Of a DNA stretch of 64,000 bases, positions 8,064 to 16,312 are shown in pieces (positions within the stretch are counted from its first letter, which is position 1; the number at the start of each line of letters is the position of its first letter). The notes below the pieces were generated by a model. The model had not been told where the DNA came from and did not search any database. It was given only the letters and a program-made list of their open reading frames with translations. Source of the DNA: Rhodobacterales bacterium (GTDB taxonomy: Bacteria; Pseudomonadota; Alphaproteobacteria; Rhizobiales; Stappiaceae); contig VIRH01000109.1 in assembly GCA_008107755.1 (NCBI GenBank), positions 1-64,000 on the forward strand, in the 5' to 3' direction. The position numbers and the translations under genes are program-made.

Positions 8064-8723
8064 ATGGAGTTCGACCTGTTCCTTCGCTATGGCCCCGCGC
8101 TTCTGACCGGCTTCGGCGTGACGATCCTGTGCTGGCTCGTGGGCTCCTTCGGCGGCCTCGTGCTGGGGTTCGTGCTCGCCTGCCTCTACCGGTACGGGCC
8201 GGCCCCGCTCCGCTGGGTCATCTATGCCTACGTGGAAGTCATCCGCGGCACGCCCTTCATGATCCAGCTGTTCATTCTCTATTACGGCGGACCGCATTTC
8301 GGGTTGCTGCTGTCGCCGATCCAGGCGGGTATCCTCAGCTTCATCGTCTACGGCAGCCCTTATTTTTCGGAGATCTTCCGCTCCGGTTTCAACGCGGTTC
8401 CGCATGGCCAGGTCGAGGCGGCGCGCTGCGTCGGCCTCAGCGAGGGGCGCATCCTCAGGCGGATCATCCTGCCGCAGATGCTGGTGCCGATCACCGCGCC
8501 GCTGACGAACTTCTTCATCATTCTCACAAAGGAAACGGCGATCCTCTCCGTCGTCACCGTGCCCGAGCTCCTGTACGAAACGCAGACCATGGCCGCCGAA
8601 ACCTTCACCTTCGTGGAGCCCTTCCTGGTGCTATCCCTGTTCTACTGGCTGATGGTCATCGGCACGAGCTGGGTGGGCGCAAAGGCCGAGGCAAGGGTGA
8701 CGCGGCACCTGCGCAAGGCATGA
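8064..8723 (+). CDS. Polar amino acid ABC transporter permease (HisM/GlnP type), second subunit
   Basis: 219 residues with five hydrophobic segments. VIRGTPFMIQLFILYYGGP near residues 58-76 and the EAA loop EAARCVGLSEGRILRRIILP near 116-135 identify a His/Glu/Gln/Arg-type permease. It pairs with the subunit encoded upstream. The start lies 3 bases after the previous stop and 44 bases separate it from the ATPase gene, consistent with one transcript. Confidence 0.9.
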   Translation: MEFDLFLRYGPALLTGFGVTILCWLVGSFGGLVLGFVLACLYRYGPAPLRWVIYAYVEVIRGTPFMIQLFILYYGGPHFGLLLSPIQAGILSFIVYGSPYFSEIFRSGFNAVPHGQVEAARCVGLSEGRILRRIILPQMLVPITAPLTNFFIILTKETAILSVVTVPELLYETQTMAAETFTFVEPFLVLSLFYWLMVIGTSWVGAKAEARVTRHLRKA

Positions 8724-8767
8724 TGCCCGCCGCCACTCCCACACATTCGACGAGCGAGACCTGACGC

Positions 8768-9568
8768 ATGGATGAGACACCCAAAGACCAGCCGATCATC
8801 CGGATAAGCGGCCTCTGCAAGTATTTCGACGATTTCGAAGCCCTGCGAGACATCACCCTCGACGTCAACCGCTCCGAGGTTCTCTGCCTTATCGGGCCGT
8901 CCGGCTCTGGCAAGAGCACCCTGCTGCGGTGTCTGAATTTTCTGGAAGCCTATGACGGCGGTGAGGTCTATCTGGAGGGAGATCTCATCGGCTGGCGATC
9001 GGCTCGCGAGGCTCCACGTCGCCCGCTTTCCTCCGAAAAACTGCGCCGCCAGCGCCAGCACATCGGCATGGTGTTTCAGCAATTCAACCTCTGGCCGCAC
9101 ATGACCGCCCTGGAGAACGTTGCCGAAGCGCTGATGCATGTGAAGGGGCTGAGCAAGTCAGAAGCAACCACCAAGGCGCGGGCTGCTCTTGCGAAGGTCA
9201 ATCTGTCGGACAAGGAAAAGAACTATCCCGCCAATCTTTCCGGCGGACAGCAGCAGCGTGTGGCCATTGCACGCGCGATCGCGATGGAGCCGAGCGTGAT
9301 GCTGTTCGACGAGCCGACGTCAGCGCTCGATCCCGAGCTCGTCGGCGAAGTGCTTTCGGTCATGAAGGAAATGGCCAATGAAGGCATGACGATGGTGGTT
9401 GTAACCCACGAGATGGGCTTTGCGGCTCACGTCGCCGACCGCGTCGCCTTTCTGGAAGAAGGACGCCTTGTCGCCTGCTCCCCGCCCTCCGAAATCTTCG
9501 GGCGGGAACCGGATGATCCACGTGTCAGGGCATTTCTGAAAACTTACCGCGAACGCAACGTTGTCTGA
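8768..9568 (+). CDS. Polar amino acid ABC transporter ATP-binding protein
   Basis: 266 residues, one ABC domain. Walker A GPSGSGKST lies near 45-53, the Q-loop in MVFQQFNLWPHMT near 100-112, the signature LSGGQQQRVAIARA near 158-171, Walker B VMLFDEPTSALDPE near 177-190, and the switch His in VVVTHEMGF near 215. All catalytic residues are present. It drives import through the two permeases upstream. This is the last gene of the four-gene operon, and the next gene is on the opposite strand. Confidence 0.93.
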   Translation: MDETPKDQPIIRISGLCKYFDDFEALRDITLDVNRSEVLCLIGPSGSGKSTLLRCLNFLEAYDGGEVYLEGDLIGWRSAREAPRRPLSSEKLRRQRQHIGMVFQQFNLWPHMTALENVAEALMHVKGLSKSEATTKARAALAKVNLSDKEKNYPANLSGGQQQRVAIARAIAMEPSVMLFDEPTSALDPELVGEVLSVMKEMANEGMTMVVVTHEMGFAAHVADRVAFLEEGRLVACSPPSEIFGREPDDPRVRAFLKTYRERNVV

Positions 9569-9586
9569 GACAGGCGCAGTTATGTG

Positions 9587-9760
9587 TCAGAGGTAGCCTG
9601 CGCCGAGCAGAACGCCGGCGAAGATGGTTGCGGCAACAACGCCGGCAATGACCGCCACGCGGTGCCTGCGCGGCATAGAGGTGTCCTCGCGCGACTCGAA
9701 CCCGTCCGGCAATGGACGCGTCATGGTTTGACGAATAGTGGTGTAATGCGAACCAATCAT
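9587..9760 (-). CDS. Small single-pass membrane protein of 57 residues, unknown function
   Basis: ATG 9758-9760 is preceded by AGGAG eight bases upstream, a strong start. The peptide has a charged N-terminal half (MTRPLPDGFESREDTS, then PRRHR) and one hydrophobic segment near 35-57 (VAVIAGVVAATIFAGVLLGA). The positive residues before the helix predict an N-in orientation. The gene lies downstream of and on the same strand as the PRC-barrel gene, with a small GC-rich hairpin between them, so it may be a second gene of the same stress-induced transcript. I know no family for it. The good ribosome-binding site and membrane segment support a real gene. Confidence 0.65.
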   Translation of the reverse strand: MIGSHYTTIRQTMTRPLPDGFESREDTSMPRRHRVAVIAGVVAATIFAGVLLGAGYL

Positions 9761-9843
9761 GGGAGACTTCTCCTGTTCCGAGTTTGCGCTGCCAAGCTTC
9801 GGATGACCCGACCGGCCTCAGGGTCGGCCGGGACACACTCGCG

Positions 9844-10200
9844 TCAGACCCAGTAGTAGGGAACCGCGAAGTAGTCGAAAGACCGCTTTTCCCAGTCACG
9901 ATTTTCGTGCCAGTCGGTGTCCAGTTCGGGCGCACCCTTGAGCTGCTCTTCGCTTATGTCGGTGACGAAGGCGTCCTTGCCCACGTCATAACTGAGCTTC
10001 TTCCACGGGATGGGATATTCTTCTTCGCCTATCCCGAGGAAACCGCCGAATGTCATGACAGCGTAAGTGACGTTGCCACTGCGCTTTTCGATCATCAGAT
10101 GATCAATTTCGCCGACCTTCTCGCCCTTCAGGCCGTAGACGGCGGTACCATTGACGTTCTTGGAACTTACCAGTGACGAGCTGGAAACCATCTGGTCCAT
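9844..10200 (-). CDS. PRC-barrel domain protein
   Basis: 118 residues from ATG 10200, which has GGAG eight bases upstream; the frame is open to 10239 but overlaps the promoter. The PRC-barrel core is seen in VNGTAVYGLKGEKVGEIDHL near 15-34, then YAVMTFGGFLGIGEEEYPIP, typical of small cytoplasmic PRC-barrel proteins. Such proteins are common in alphaproteobacterial general stress regulons, and their molecular role is unknown. The C-terminus is rich in aromatic residues (DYFAVPYYWV). The gene has an EcfG-type promoter immediately upstream. Confidence 0.88.
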   Translation of the reverse strand: MDQMVSSSSLVSSKNVNGTAVYGLKGEKVGEIDHLMIEKRSGNVTYAVMTFGGFLGIGEEEYPIPWKKLSYDVGKDAFVTDISEEQLKGAPELDTDWHENRDWEKRSFDYFAVPYYWV

Positions 10201-10238
10201 TTTACTCACTCCACAAAGTTGTCCCCCTGCGTTAGGCA

Positions 10239-10263
10239 AACGTTTGCGATTGAACTTGGTTCC
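10239..10263 (-). promoter_or_regulatory. Sigma-EcfG-type promoter of the PRC-barrel gene
   Basis: On the minus strand GGAAC (10263-10259) and CGTT (10242-10239) are separated by 16 bases, matching the -35/-10 elements used by the alphaproteobacterial general stress sigma factor EcfG (RpoE2/SigT). The -10 element is 38 bases before the chosen ATG. The match covers all nine consensus bases with permitted spacing. Confidence 0.75.
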
Positions 10264-10417
10264 TGCCCGGGGACCGGCAACGGCGTAAAAACCTCGCTAT
10301 TTTTCGCAATTATGGGAAAATACTTTTATGCGGTTAAAAACATCCGCAGCCATGTCAGCGGGCGGCGTTTTCCTGTCAGGCATCCAGATGACATCCCACT
10401 GGAAGCCGGATTCTGGA

Positions 10418-12916
10418 TCAGGCGCCCGTCAGCTTTTCCAGCCTTGCGATCACGTCCGCATTGATCGACTGGTCGGCATCTGCCTTCTCGAGCGACGACG
10501 GTTCCGCGAGCCGTCTCCGTGCCTTCGCGATCGAAAACGAGTTGGCAGATTTCAGACGCGACAATTCCGTCCAGGTCACCGGGACCGCGACAGGCGCCCC
10601 TGCCCTCGCCCTTACAGAAAACGGTGCGATGGCTGTCGAGCCGCGCTCATTGCGCAGCCAGTCGATGAAGATCCGCCCCTTTCGCCTCGCCTTGGACATG
10701 GTCGCGACGTAGCGCTTCGGCTTTTTCTGCGCGAGATAGGTCGCGAGCGTTCTGGCGAAAAGGTTGACCGTCTCCCATCCAGCCGTCCGTCGAAGATGGC
10801 AGAACACGTGAATACCCTTGCCACCCGTCACCATCGGCACGCTTTCCAGTCCGAGTTCCTTCAGAAGGTCACGAACCTCTCTTGCGGCTGCCTTGACGTC
10901 CCTGAAATCGAGCCCCTCATCGGGATCGAGATCGAACACAAGCCGATCAGGCTTTTCCAGATTGTCGGTTCTGGATCCCCAGATGTGAAATTCGACCGTT
11001 CCCATCTGCGCTGCCGCGACCAGTCCGGCAGGATCGCGGATCACCATGTAGGGCTCCTCGTCGCCGGTTTTTTCAGCAATTTCGACGGTTTCAATCTGCT
11101 CCGGAAAGCCCTTGCCCGCATGTTTTTGAAAGAAGCACTCGCCCTCAATGCCTGACGGGCAGCGCAGAAGTGAAATCGGCCTGTTGCCGGCAAGGGCGAG
11201 CATGCGCTCGGCGGCTTCGGCGTAATAGGCGGCAAGATCTCCCTTGGACGTTTTCGTGTCCGGAAAGACAATCCGGTCGGCACTCGAAACGCTCACGCCC
11301 AGAAATCGCGGATCTTCGCCCTCTTCCGTCTGCGATCGCTCCGTCTCCATGACCACCTCATCCGCATCCTTGTCGCCGCGAAGTCCCTTGAAAACGCCGT
11401 GACGGACTGATCCCTGATCCGTCAATTCCGCATATTCTATCTCCGCCACAAGATCCGGCGTCACCCATTTCGCAGTCCTGGCAACGTCAGTGGGGACTTC
11501 AACAAATGGCGATGTCTTGCGGGCACGCGTCTTCAGCTGCGGGACGAGGCTTTCAAAGTCTGCTTCATCGAACCCGCTGCCGACCCGGCCGCGATAGACG
11601 AATTGTCCGCCGTCCTTCACGCCCACAAGAAGCGATGAAAACGGCCGCGTCTTCCTGGTCGAAGGCGACCATCCGCCGATGATGAATTCCTGCCGATGCC
11701 CGCTTTTGATCTTCAGCCACTTGCCGTCGCGCCTGCCTGTGTAGGCGCTGTCGGCAGCTTTGGAGACAATGCCCTCTCCGCCGGCCTTTGCAACAGCCTC
11801 GAAGACCTTCCGGCCGTTTCCGCGCACGTGTTCTGAAAAGCGAATGGGCGACCTCTTTGGCTGCCCGGCAAGCAATTGACGCAAGGCGTCCTTGCGCTCC
11901 TCGAGAGGTTTCGAAGTCAACGTCCTGCCGTTGAGCTGCAACAGGTCGAATGCCATGAAATAGACGGGCACGCCGCCGTCCATTGCCTGTTGAAGCGCCG
12001 AAAATGCGGACCCCTTGCCCTTGCCGTCGGCGACCACCTCACCATCTATCAGCGCGCTGCGGCAATCGAGCGCCTCGAATGCCTCCGGCAGGCCCTCGTA
12101 ACGCTCCGTCCAGTCCTTGCCGGAACGGGTGTAGAGACGGACGCCGCCCTTGCCGAGCGCTGCGAGGCAGCGATACCCGTCGAACTTCGTTTCGTGCAGC
12201 CAGTCGTCCCCCTCGGGGACGTCGTCCACCCGCTTCGCGAGCTGAGGCTCGCTGAAGCGCGGCCTTTTCAAGTCGTGCCGCGCGCGCTCCCGCCGCTTAT
12301 TCTGAAGGGCCTTGTCTTGTTTGCGGCCGGGTTTGTCTGCGGCAATTTCGGTCATGGAGCGAAAGCTCTTGATGCTTTTGGTGTAGCGCCTGATCAGACC
12401 GTCTTCCGCCGGTTCCTGAAAGGCGTCCTTCTCCTTGATCAGAAGCCAGTTCTCGCGCTTTTCCCCCTCCTTGCGCCCCATGCGCACAAGGGTCCAGTGC
12501 CCTTTCATCCGTTCTCCGGTGAGGGTGAATTTGAGTTTCCCTTCCTTGAGCCCCTTCCCGACGTCTCCGACCGGATCCCAGGACCCGTGATCCCACAGCA
12601 TCACCGTGCCGCCCCCATACTGGTCCTTCGGGATCGTGCCCTCGAAGTCGCCATAGTCCAGCGGGTGATCCTCCGTTCGCACGGCAAGGCGTTTCGTGGA
12701 CGGGTCGGCGCTCGGCCCTTTCGTCACCGCCCAGCTGAGCAAGACGCCCTCCCATTCCAGCCGGAAGTCGAAATGGAGACGGGTGGCGTCATGTTTCTGG
12801 ACGACGAAGAGCAGCGGACCGGAGTTTTTCCTGGCAGCTTTCGCAGGCGGCTCCGCTGTCTTTGAAAAATCCCGGCGCGCGACATAGGCAGCCAGTTTTT
12901 GCGGCGTAACGGACAT
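10418..12916 (-). CDS. ligD: ATP-dependent DNA ligase D (non-homologous end joining)
   Basis: 832 residues with the three LigD modules in the order phosphoesterase, ligase, polymerase. The 3'-phosphoesterase covers about 30-165 (RLHFDFRLEW near 46-55, YGDFEGTIPKDQYGGGT near 88-104). The adenylating ligase core spans about 225-520, with nucleophile Lys244 in HETKFDGYR, EGIVSKAADSAY near 381-392 and KWLKIKSG near 399-406. The primase-like polymerase spans about 545-815, with metal-binding Asp662 and Asp664 in VFDLDPDEG and a GGKGIHVFCH loop near 698-707. LigD trims, fills and seals double-strand breaks held by Ku. It follows ku by 44 bases in one operon. Confidence 0.96.
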   Translation of the reverse strand: MSVTPQKLAAYVARRDFSKTAEPPAKAARKNSGPLLFVVQKHDATRLHFDFRLEWEGVLLSWAVTKGPSADPSTKRLAVRTEDHPLDYGDFEGTIPKDQYGGGTVMLWDHGSWDPVGDVGKGLKEGKLKFTLTGERMKGHWTLVRMGRKEGEKRENWLLIKEKDAFQEPAEDGLIRRYTKSIKSFRSMTEIAADKPGRKQDKALQNKRRERARHDLKRPRFSEPQLAKRVDDVPEGDDWLHETKFDGYRCLAALGKGGVRLYTRSGKDWTERYEGLPEAFEALDCRSALIDGEVVADGKGKGSAFSALQQAMDGGVPVYFMAFDLLQLNGRTLTSKPLEERKDALRQLLAGQPKRSPIRFSEHVRGNGRKVFEAVAKAGGEGIVSKAADSAYTGRRDGKWLKIKSGHRQEFIIGGWSPSTRKTRPFSSLLVGVKDGGQFVYRGRVGSGFDEADFESLVPQLKTRARKTSPFVEVPTDVARTAKWVTPDLVAEIEYAELTDQGSVRHGVFKGLRGDKDADEVVMETERSQTEEGEDPRFLGVSVSSADRIVFPDTKTSKGDLAAYYAEAAERMLALAGNRPISLLRCPSGIEGECFFQKHAGKGFPEQIETVEIAEKTGDEEPYMVIRDPAGLVAAAQMGTVEFHIWGSRTDNLEKPDRLVFDLDPDEGLDFRDVKAAAREVRDLLKELGLESVPMVTGGKGIHVFCHLRRTAGWETVNLFARTLATYLAQKKPKRYVATMSKARRKGRIFIDWLRNERGSTAIAPFSVRARAGAPVAVPVTWTELSRLKSANSFSIAKARRRLAEPSSLEKADADQSINADVIARLEKLTGA

Positions 12917-12960
12917 CGGGCTTGTCCCCTATCTGTCGGATCGTTCAAAGGCGGCAGGCA

Positions 12961-13863
12961 TCAGGCAGACTTTTTCTTGCGCGTGCCAGAGGCGGATGAC
13001 CCGCCCTTGGCCTTCGACTTTCCGCCGGAAGACGACTTACCGCCCGATGCGCGGGACGTGGACTTCTTCTCTCCCTCGAGGCTTTTCTTGAGGGCTGACA
13101 TCAGGTCGATGACATTGCCACCGTCTTCGGACCGGCTGTCATCGTCTCCGTCGGTTTCGACGCGTCTGGTCTTCTTGCTGCGGGTCTTGCGCGCAATCAG
13201 GTCCTTCAGCGCTGCCGTGTAATGATCCTTGTACTTCGACGCCTCAAAGGGCGCAGACTTGCGTTCGATCAGAGAGGTGGCGACTTCCAGAAGGTCGTCG
13301 TCGGTCTCGTCTTCCTCGATACCGGAGAACATCGGATCGGCATCTCTGAGTTCATCAGCGTAGTGAAGCGTTTCCAGTAGAAGCCCGTCGCCGCAGGGCT
13401 TCACTGCAACCAGGTATTCCTTGCCGCGCATTGTCACCTGACCGATACCGATCATGCGCGTCTTGCGCAGGGCATCGCGGACGACCCGGTAGGCATCTTC
13501 GGCAAGTTCATCGGTCGGGAGCAGATAGTAGGGCTTGTCGAAATAGATTGGCGGAATTTCGCAGGCATCGACAAACTGGACCAGTTCCAGTGTTTTCTTG
13601 GTCTCCATCTTGATCTCGTCGACATCCTCCGGATCGATCAGAAGGTATTTGTCCTTCTCGTATTCGAACCCTTTCATGATGTCGTCGGAATCGACCGGAC
13701 CGACGCCGGGGACCGTCTTCTCGTAGCGCACCGGCTTACCGGATGGTTCGTGGATCTGCCGAAACCGGATTCGCGCACTCGATTTGGTCGCGGAATAGAG
13801 TTCGACCGGAATGGAAACCAGGGACAGACGTAGCTGACCTTTCCAGAGCGCACGTGCAGCCAT
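12961..13863 (-). CDS. ku: Non-homologous end-joining protein Ku
   Basis: 300 residues from ATG 13863 (GAGG seven bases upstream; MAARALWKGQLRLSLVSIPV is the normal Ku beginning). An ATG seven codons further up is less likely. The Ku beta-barrel DNA ring covers about 1-250, with MRGKEYLVAVKPCGDGLLL near 155-173 and a following helical arm. The C-terminus from about 230 is a lysine-, serine- and glycine-rich tail, as in many bacterial Ku proteins, where it aids DNA binding. Ku forms a homodimer that encircles DNA ends and recruits LigD, encoded next. Confidence 0.96.
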   Translation of the reverse strand: MAARALWKGQLRLSLVSIPVELYSATKSSARIRFRQIHEPSGKPVRYEKTVPGVGPVDSDDIMKGFEYEKDKYLLIDPEDVDEIKMETKKTLELVQFVDACEIPPIYFDKPYYLLPTDELAEDAYRVVRDALRKTRMIGIGQVTMRGKEYLVAVKPCGDGLLLETLHYADELRDADPMFSGIEEDETDDDLLEVATSLIERKSAPFEASKYKDHYTAALKDLIARKTRSKKTRRVETDGDDDSRSEDGGNVIDLMSALKKSLEGEKKSTSRASGGKSSSGGKSKAKGGSSASGTRKKKSA

Positions 13864-13952
13864 TTCGGAACCTCGTTGTGCCATAGGAGACAGGAAGGCA
13901 CGGAACCATGACGGCGCACGGCGGTCACCGCAGCCCTCCCCTTCAGAACATC

Positions 13953-13978
13953 AACGTTTCGCTACGCGAATCAGTTCC
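13953..13978 (-). promoter_or_regulatory. Sigma-EcfG-type promoter of ku-ligD
   Basis: On the minus strand GGAAC (13978-13974) and CGTT (13956-13953) are separated by 17 bases, a full match to the alphaproteobacterial EcfG promoter. It lies about 90 bases upstream of the ku start, and no other gene intervenes. In Sinorhizobium some ku and ligD genes belong to the RpoE2 general stress regulon, so this placement agrees with known biology. Confidence 0.75.
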
Positions 13979-14051
13979 GGCCGACGACTTCCGCTACGGG
14001 AGCGGATGTCATCGGCCGGGGTCCCCGTTTCTGCGATCAAGTGCCCGGGGG

Positions 14052-14828
14052 TCAGCCCCGTCCGACGAACGGCATCTTCGTTGCCATGACCGTCATCGTC
14101 AGGATGTTCGCATCAAGCGGCAGAGCTGCCATATGCACGACCGCATTGGCGACATGGGCCGGATCCATCGTCGGCTCGCTGGCGATCTCACCATTGGCCT
14201 GGGGCACACCTCCGCTCATCTTGGCGGTCATGTCGCTGGCGGCGTTGCCGATATCGATCTGGCCGACGGCAATGTCGAACGGTCGCCCGTCCAGCGAGGC
14301 TGACTTTGTCAGGCCTGCGACCGCGTGCTTGGTCGACGTATAGGGCGCGGAGAAGGGACGCGGGGTCGTGGCGGAAATCGATCCGTTGTTGATGATCCTG
14401 CCGCCGCGCGGGGACTGCGCCTTCATCAGGCGGAATGCCTGCTGGGTGCACAGAAAAACGCCCGTCAGGTTGGCAGCAACGACTGCACTCCACTCCTCGA
14501 AGCTGATCTCTTCCAGCGGGACCGGCGAATTGGAGATGCCGGCGTTGTTGACGAGCAGATCCAGCCGGCCGAACCGTTTCTCGACCTCGTCGAAAAGCGC
14601 TTTGACGGAGGTTGGATCGCCCACATCCGCGCTGATCGGCGTCACCTCTCCGCCCGTTTCACCAGACAGTTCAGCGGCGGATGCGTCCAGCACCTCTGTG
14701 CGCCGGCCGGTGATCACGACACGCCATCCGGCCGTTGCCAGCCCTCGTGCCATCGCCTTTCCAAGGCCGCTGCCGCCGCCGGTCACCAGAGCGATCTTTC
14801 CCGCTACGTCAAAGGATTGCGTTGTCAT
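14052..14828 (-). CDS. Short-chain dehydrogenase/reductase, partner of DenD-like enzyme
   Basis: 258 residues, classical SDR length. The NAD(P)-binding motif TGGGSGLG lies near 16-23, NNAG near 93-96, the catalytic Ser in NNGSISAT near 147, and Tyr/Lys in PYTSTK near 161-166. It would oxidise or reduce a hydroxyl/carbonyl using NAD(P). Its start overlaps the stop of the denD-like gene by 4 bases (14825-14828), showing translational coupling. A role in the same sugar-acid pathway is likely, but the substrate is not known. Confidence 0.87.
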   Translation of the reverse strand: MTTQSFDVAGKIALVTGGGSGLGKAMARGLATAGWRVVITGRRTEVLDASAAELSGETGGEVTPISADVGDPTSVKALFDEVEKRFGRLDLLVNNAGISNSPVPLEEISFEEWSAVVAANLTGVFLCTQQAFRLMKAQSPRGGRIINNGSISATTPRPFSAPYTSTKHAVAGLTKSASLDGRPFDIAVGQIDIGNAASDMTAKMSGGVPQANGEIASEPTMDPAHVANAVVHMAALPLDANILTMTVMATKMPFVGRG

Positions 14829-15811
14829 GCCAGCGTGCCTCCGAGTTCGTCTTCGATATGAATGCGGATGATCTCGTCGAAATCCGTTTCCGCCCGGAAG
14901 CCTAGGTCAGCAGCTCTTTGAGCGTCGAAATCTGTCGCCCAGCCGGAAACGATCTTCCGGATTGCGGCATCAGGCTCGCGCCGGATGAGTTTCACGGCCT
15001 TCTCTCCGCCGGCACGGCGCAGTGCCTCGATCTCCTCGCCGACGGTCGCCGAGAGACCCGGCATGGTCAGGTTGCGGCGCGGGCCCACCTTGCTCGTGTC
15101 GAGACGCGCTGCATGGACCAGAAAGCCGACGGCCGAGCGCGGGCTCGCGAACCAGTGGCGCACGCTTTCGTCCACCGGAAGCACTGCCTCGATCCCGGAC
15201 AACGGCTCGCGCAGAATGTTGGAAAAGAAACCGGAAGCCGCCTTGTTGGGTTTGCCGGGCCGGACACAGATAGTTGGAAGGCGCAGGCCGAGCCCGTCGA
15301 AAATGCCCTTGCGGCTGTAGTCCGCCAGCAGCAGTTCGGTAATCGCCTTCTGCGTCCCGTAACTGGTCAGCGGCGTGTTGAAGAATGTATCGCCGATCTT
15401 TTCGGGAAAGGGCTCGCCGAATACGGCCACGGAGGACGCGAAGACGACGCGGGGATGATAGGGCTCCTGCATTCCCTGATGCCGGATCGCCTCGAACAGG
15501 GCCCGGCTGCCGTCCAGATTGACGGCATAGCCTTTCTCGAAATCGGTCTCCGCCTCTCCCGAAACGACGGCCGCCAGGTGAAAGATCACGTCCGGCCGCA
15601 CGTCGATGAGTTTTGCTGCCTCTTTGGGATCGGCAAGATCCACGATGACCGCAGCCGCCGTCTCAAGCAGAGCCTCCGGCACCTCGGGTGCGACGGCATC
15701 GGCCAGCGTCAGCCGGTCGATCTCGAAGCCGAGCACGCCCGGATCCGACGCGATTCGTTCCACCAGTTTGCGGCCCACCATTCCGGCGGCACCGATGACG
15801 AGTACATGCAT
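14825..15811 (-). CDS. denD: D-erythronate dehydrogenase-like NAD-dependent oxidoreductase
   Basis: 328 residues of the extended-SDR type. GAAGMVGRKL near 7-16 is the NAD-binding glycine motif, ASSVAVFG near 124-131 holds the catalytic Ser, and YGTQK near 150-154 provides Tyr and Lys. RLPTICVRPGKPNKAASGFF near 177-196 is typical of the DenD group, which oxidises D-erythronate at C2 in tetronate breakdown. The kinase and isomerase genes usual for that pathway (denK, lerI/dtnK types) are not nearby, so the activity is a family inference. It is the first gene of a two-gene operon with the SDR. Confidence 0.8.
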   Translation of the reverse strand: MHVLVIGAAGMVGRKLVERIASDPGVLGFEIDRLTLADAVAPEVPEALLETAAAVIVDLADPKEAAKLIDVRPDVIFHLAAVVSGEAETDFEKGYAVNLDGSRALFEAIRHQGMQEPYHPRVVFASSVAVFGEPFPEKIGDTFFNTPLTSYGTQKAITELLLADYSRKGIFDGLGLRLPTICVRPGKPNKAASGFFSNILREPLSGIEAVLPVDESVRHWFASPRSAVGFLVHAARLDTSKVGPRRNLTMPGLSATVGEEIEALRRAGGEKAVKLIRREPDAAIRKIVSGWATDFDAQRAADLGFRAETDFDEIIRIHIEDELGGTLA

Positions 15812-16312
15812 TAAGGCCCTCCTCCCCTGCGTTTCAAAAGAGTGAACTTGCCGGTGAAGACGTGTGCCGCACGCAAGACCGGTAAAGCCGGCCCTGGGGA
15901 CGTTTCATCTTCCTGCGCAAATTCAACCTTTCTCTTCATGCTTCTAGCGAGCGCGGTCAGTATTCCTTTGTCCGGCGGAACAATTCAACACCCGATAGCG
16001 ATAATGCCCTTGTCATTTTTGCGAGTGGGTCTGGCCCGCCAATCGGGACCGCATGTTGCCCCCGGGACCGGCGCTTTTCGCGAGACTGGAGATAACCGAT
16101 CTCTGAACCTTTCATTCTGAGTGCCGCTCATCACAGGCCAACGGGCAACGGATGGGTTATGGACGGCGTACCATGACCAGCACACCTCGCATCCCCATCG
16201 GCTCACGAGCCTTCGGCGACTCAATTCCTGCGGCCGACCGCAGGAACAGCGGGACCGTGCGCCTTGCCATTTCTCCTTTGAGCAGGCTTCTCTGCGGCCG
16301 GAGCGAAGAAGA
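15812..16312. other. Intergenic region with a perfect hairpin
   Basis: This 501-base gap separates the divergent denD-like and YgjV-like genes and should contain both promoters. At 16225-16246 there is a perfect 9-bp stem (TTCCTGCGG pairing with CCGCAGGAA) with loop CCGA and no T-run. It could be part of the YgjV leader. A 92-codon open frame at 15842-16120 has no start signal or family resemblance and I do not accept it. Confidence 0.5.

Noticed and set aside
13908..14303. 131-codon plus-strand open frame after ku
   Set aside because: It overlaps the ku promoter and the end of the SDR gene in antisense, with no ribosome-binding site.
15975..16000. GGAAC-N17-CGAT resembling an EcfG promoter before the YgjV-like gene
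   Set aside because: The -10 element is CGAT rather than CGTT and it lies more than 300 bases from the gene.
15842..16120. 92-codon plus-strand open frame in the denD-YgjV gap
   Set aside because: It has no Shine-Dalgarno sequence and no recognisable pattern; a short hydrophobic run is not enough to support it.
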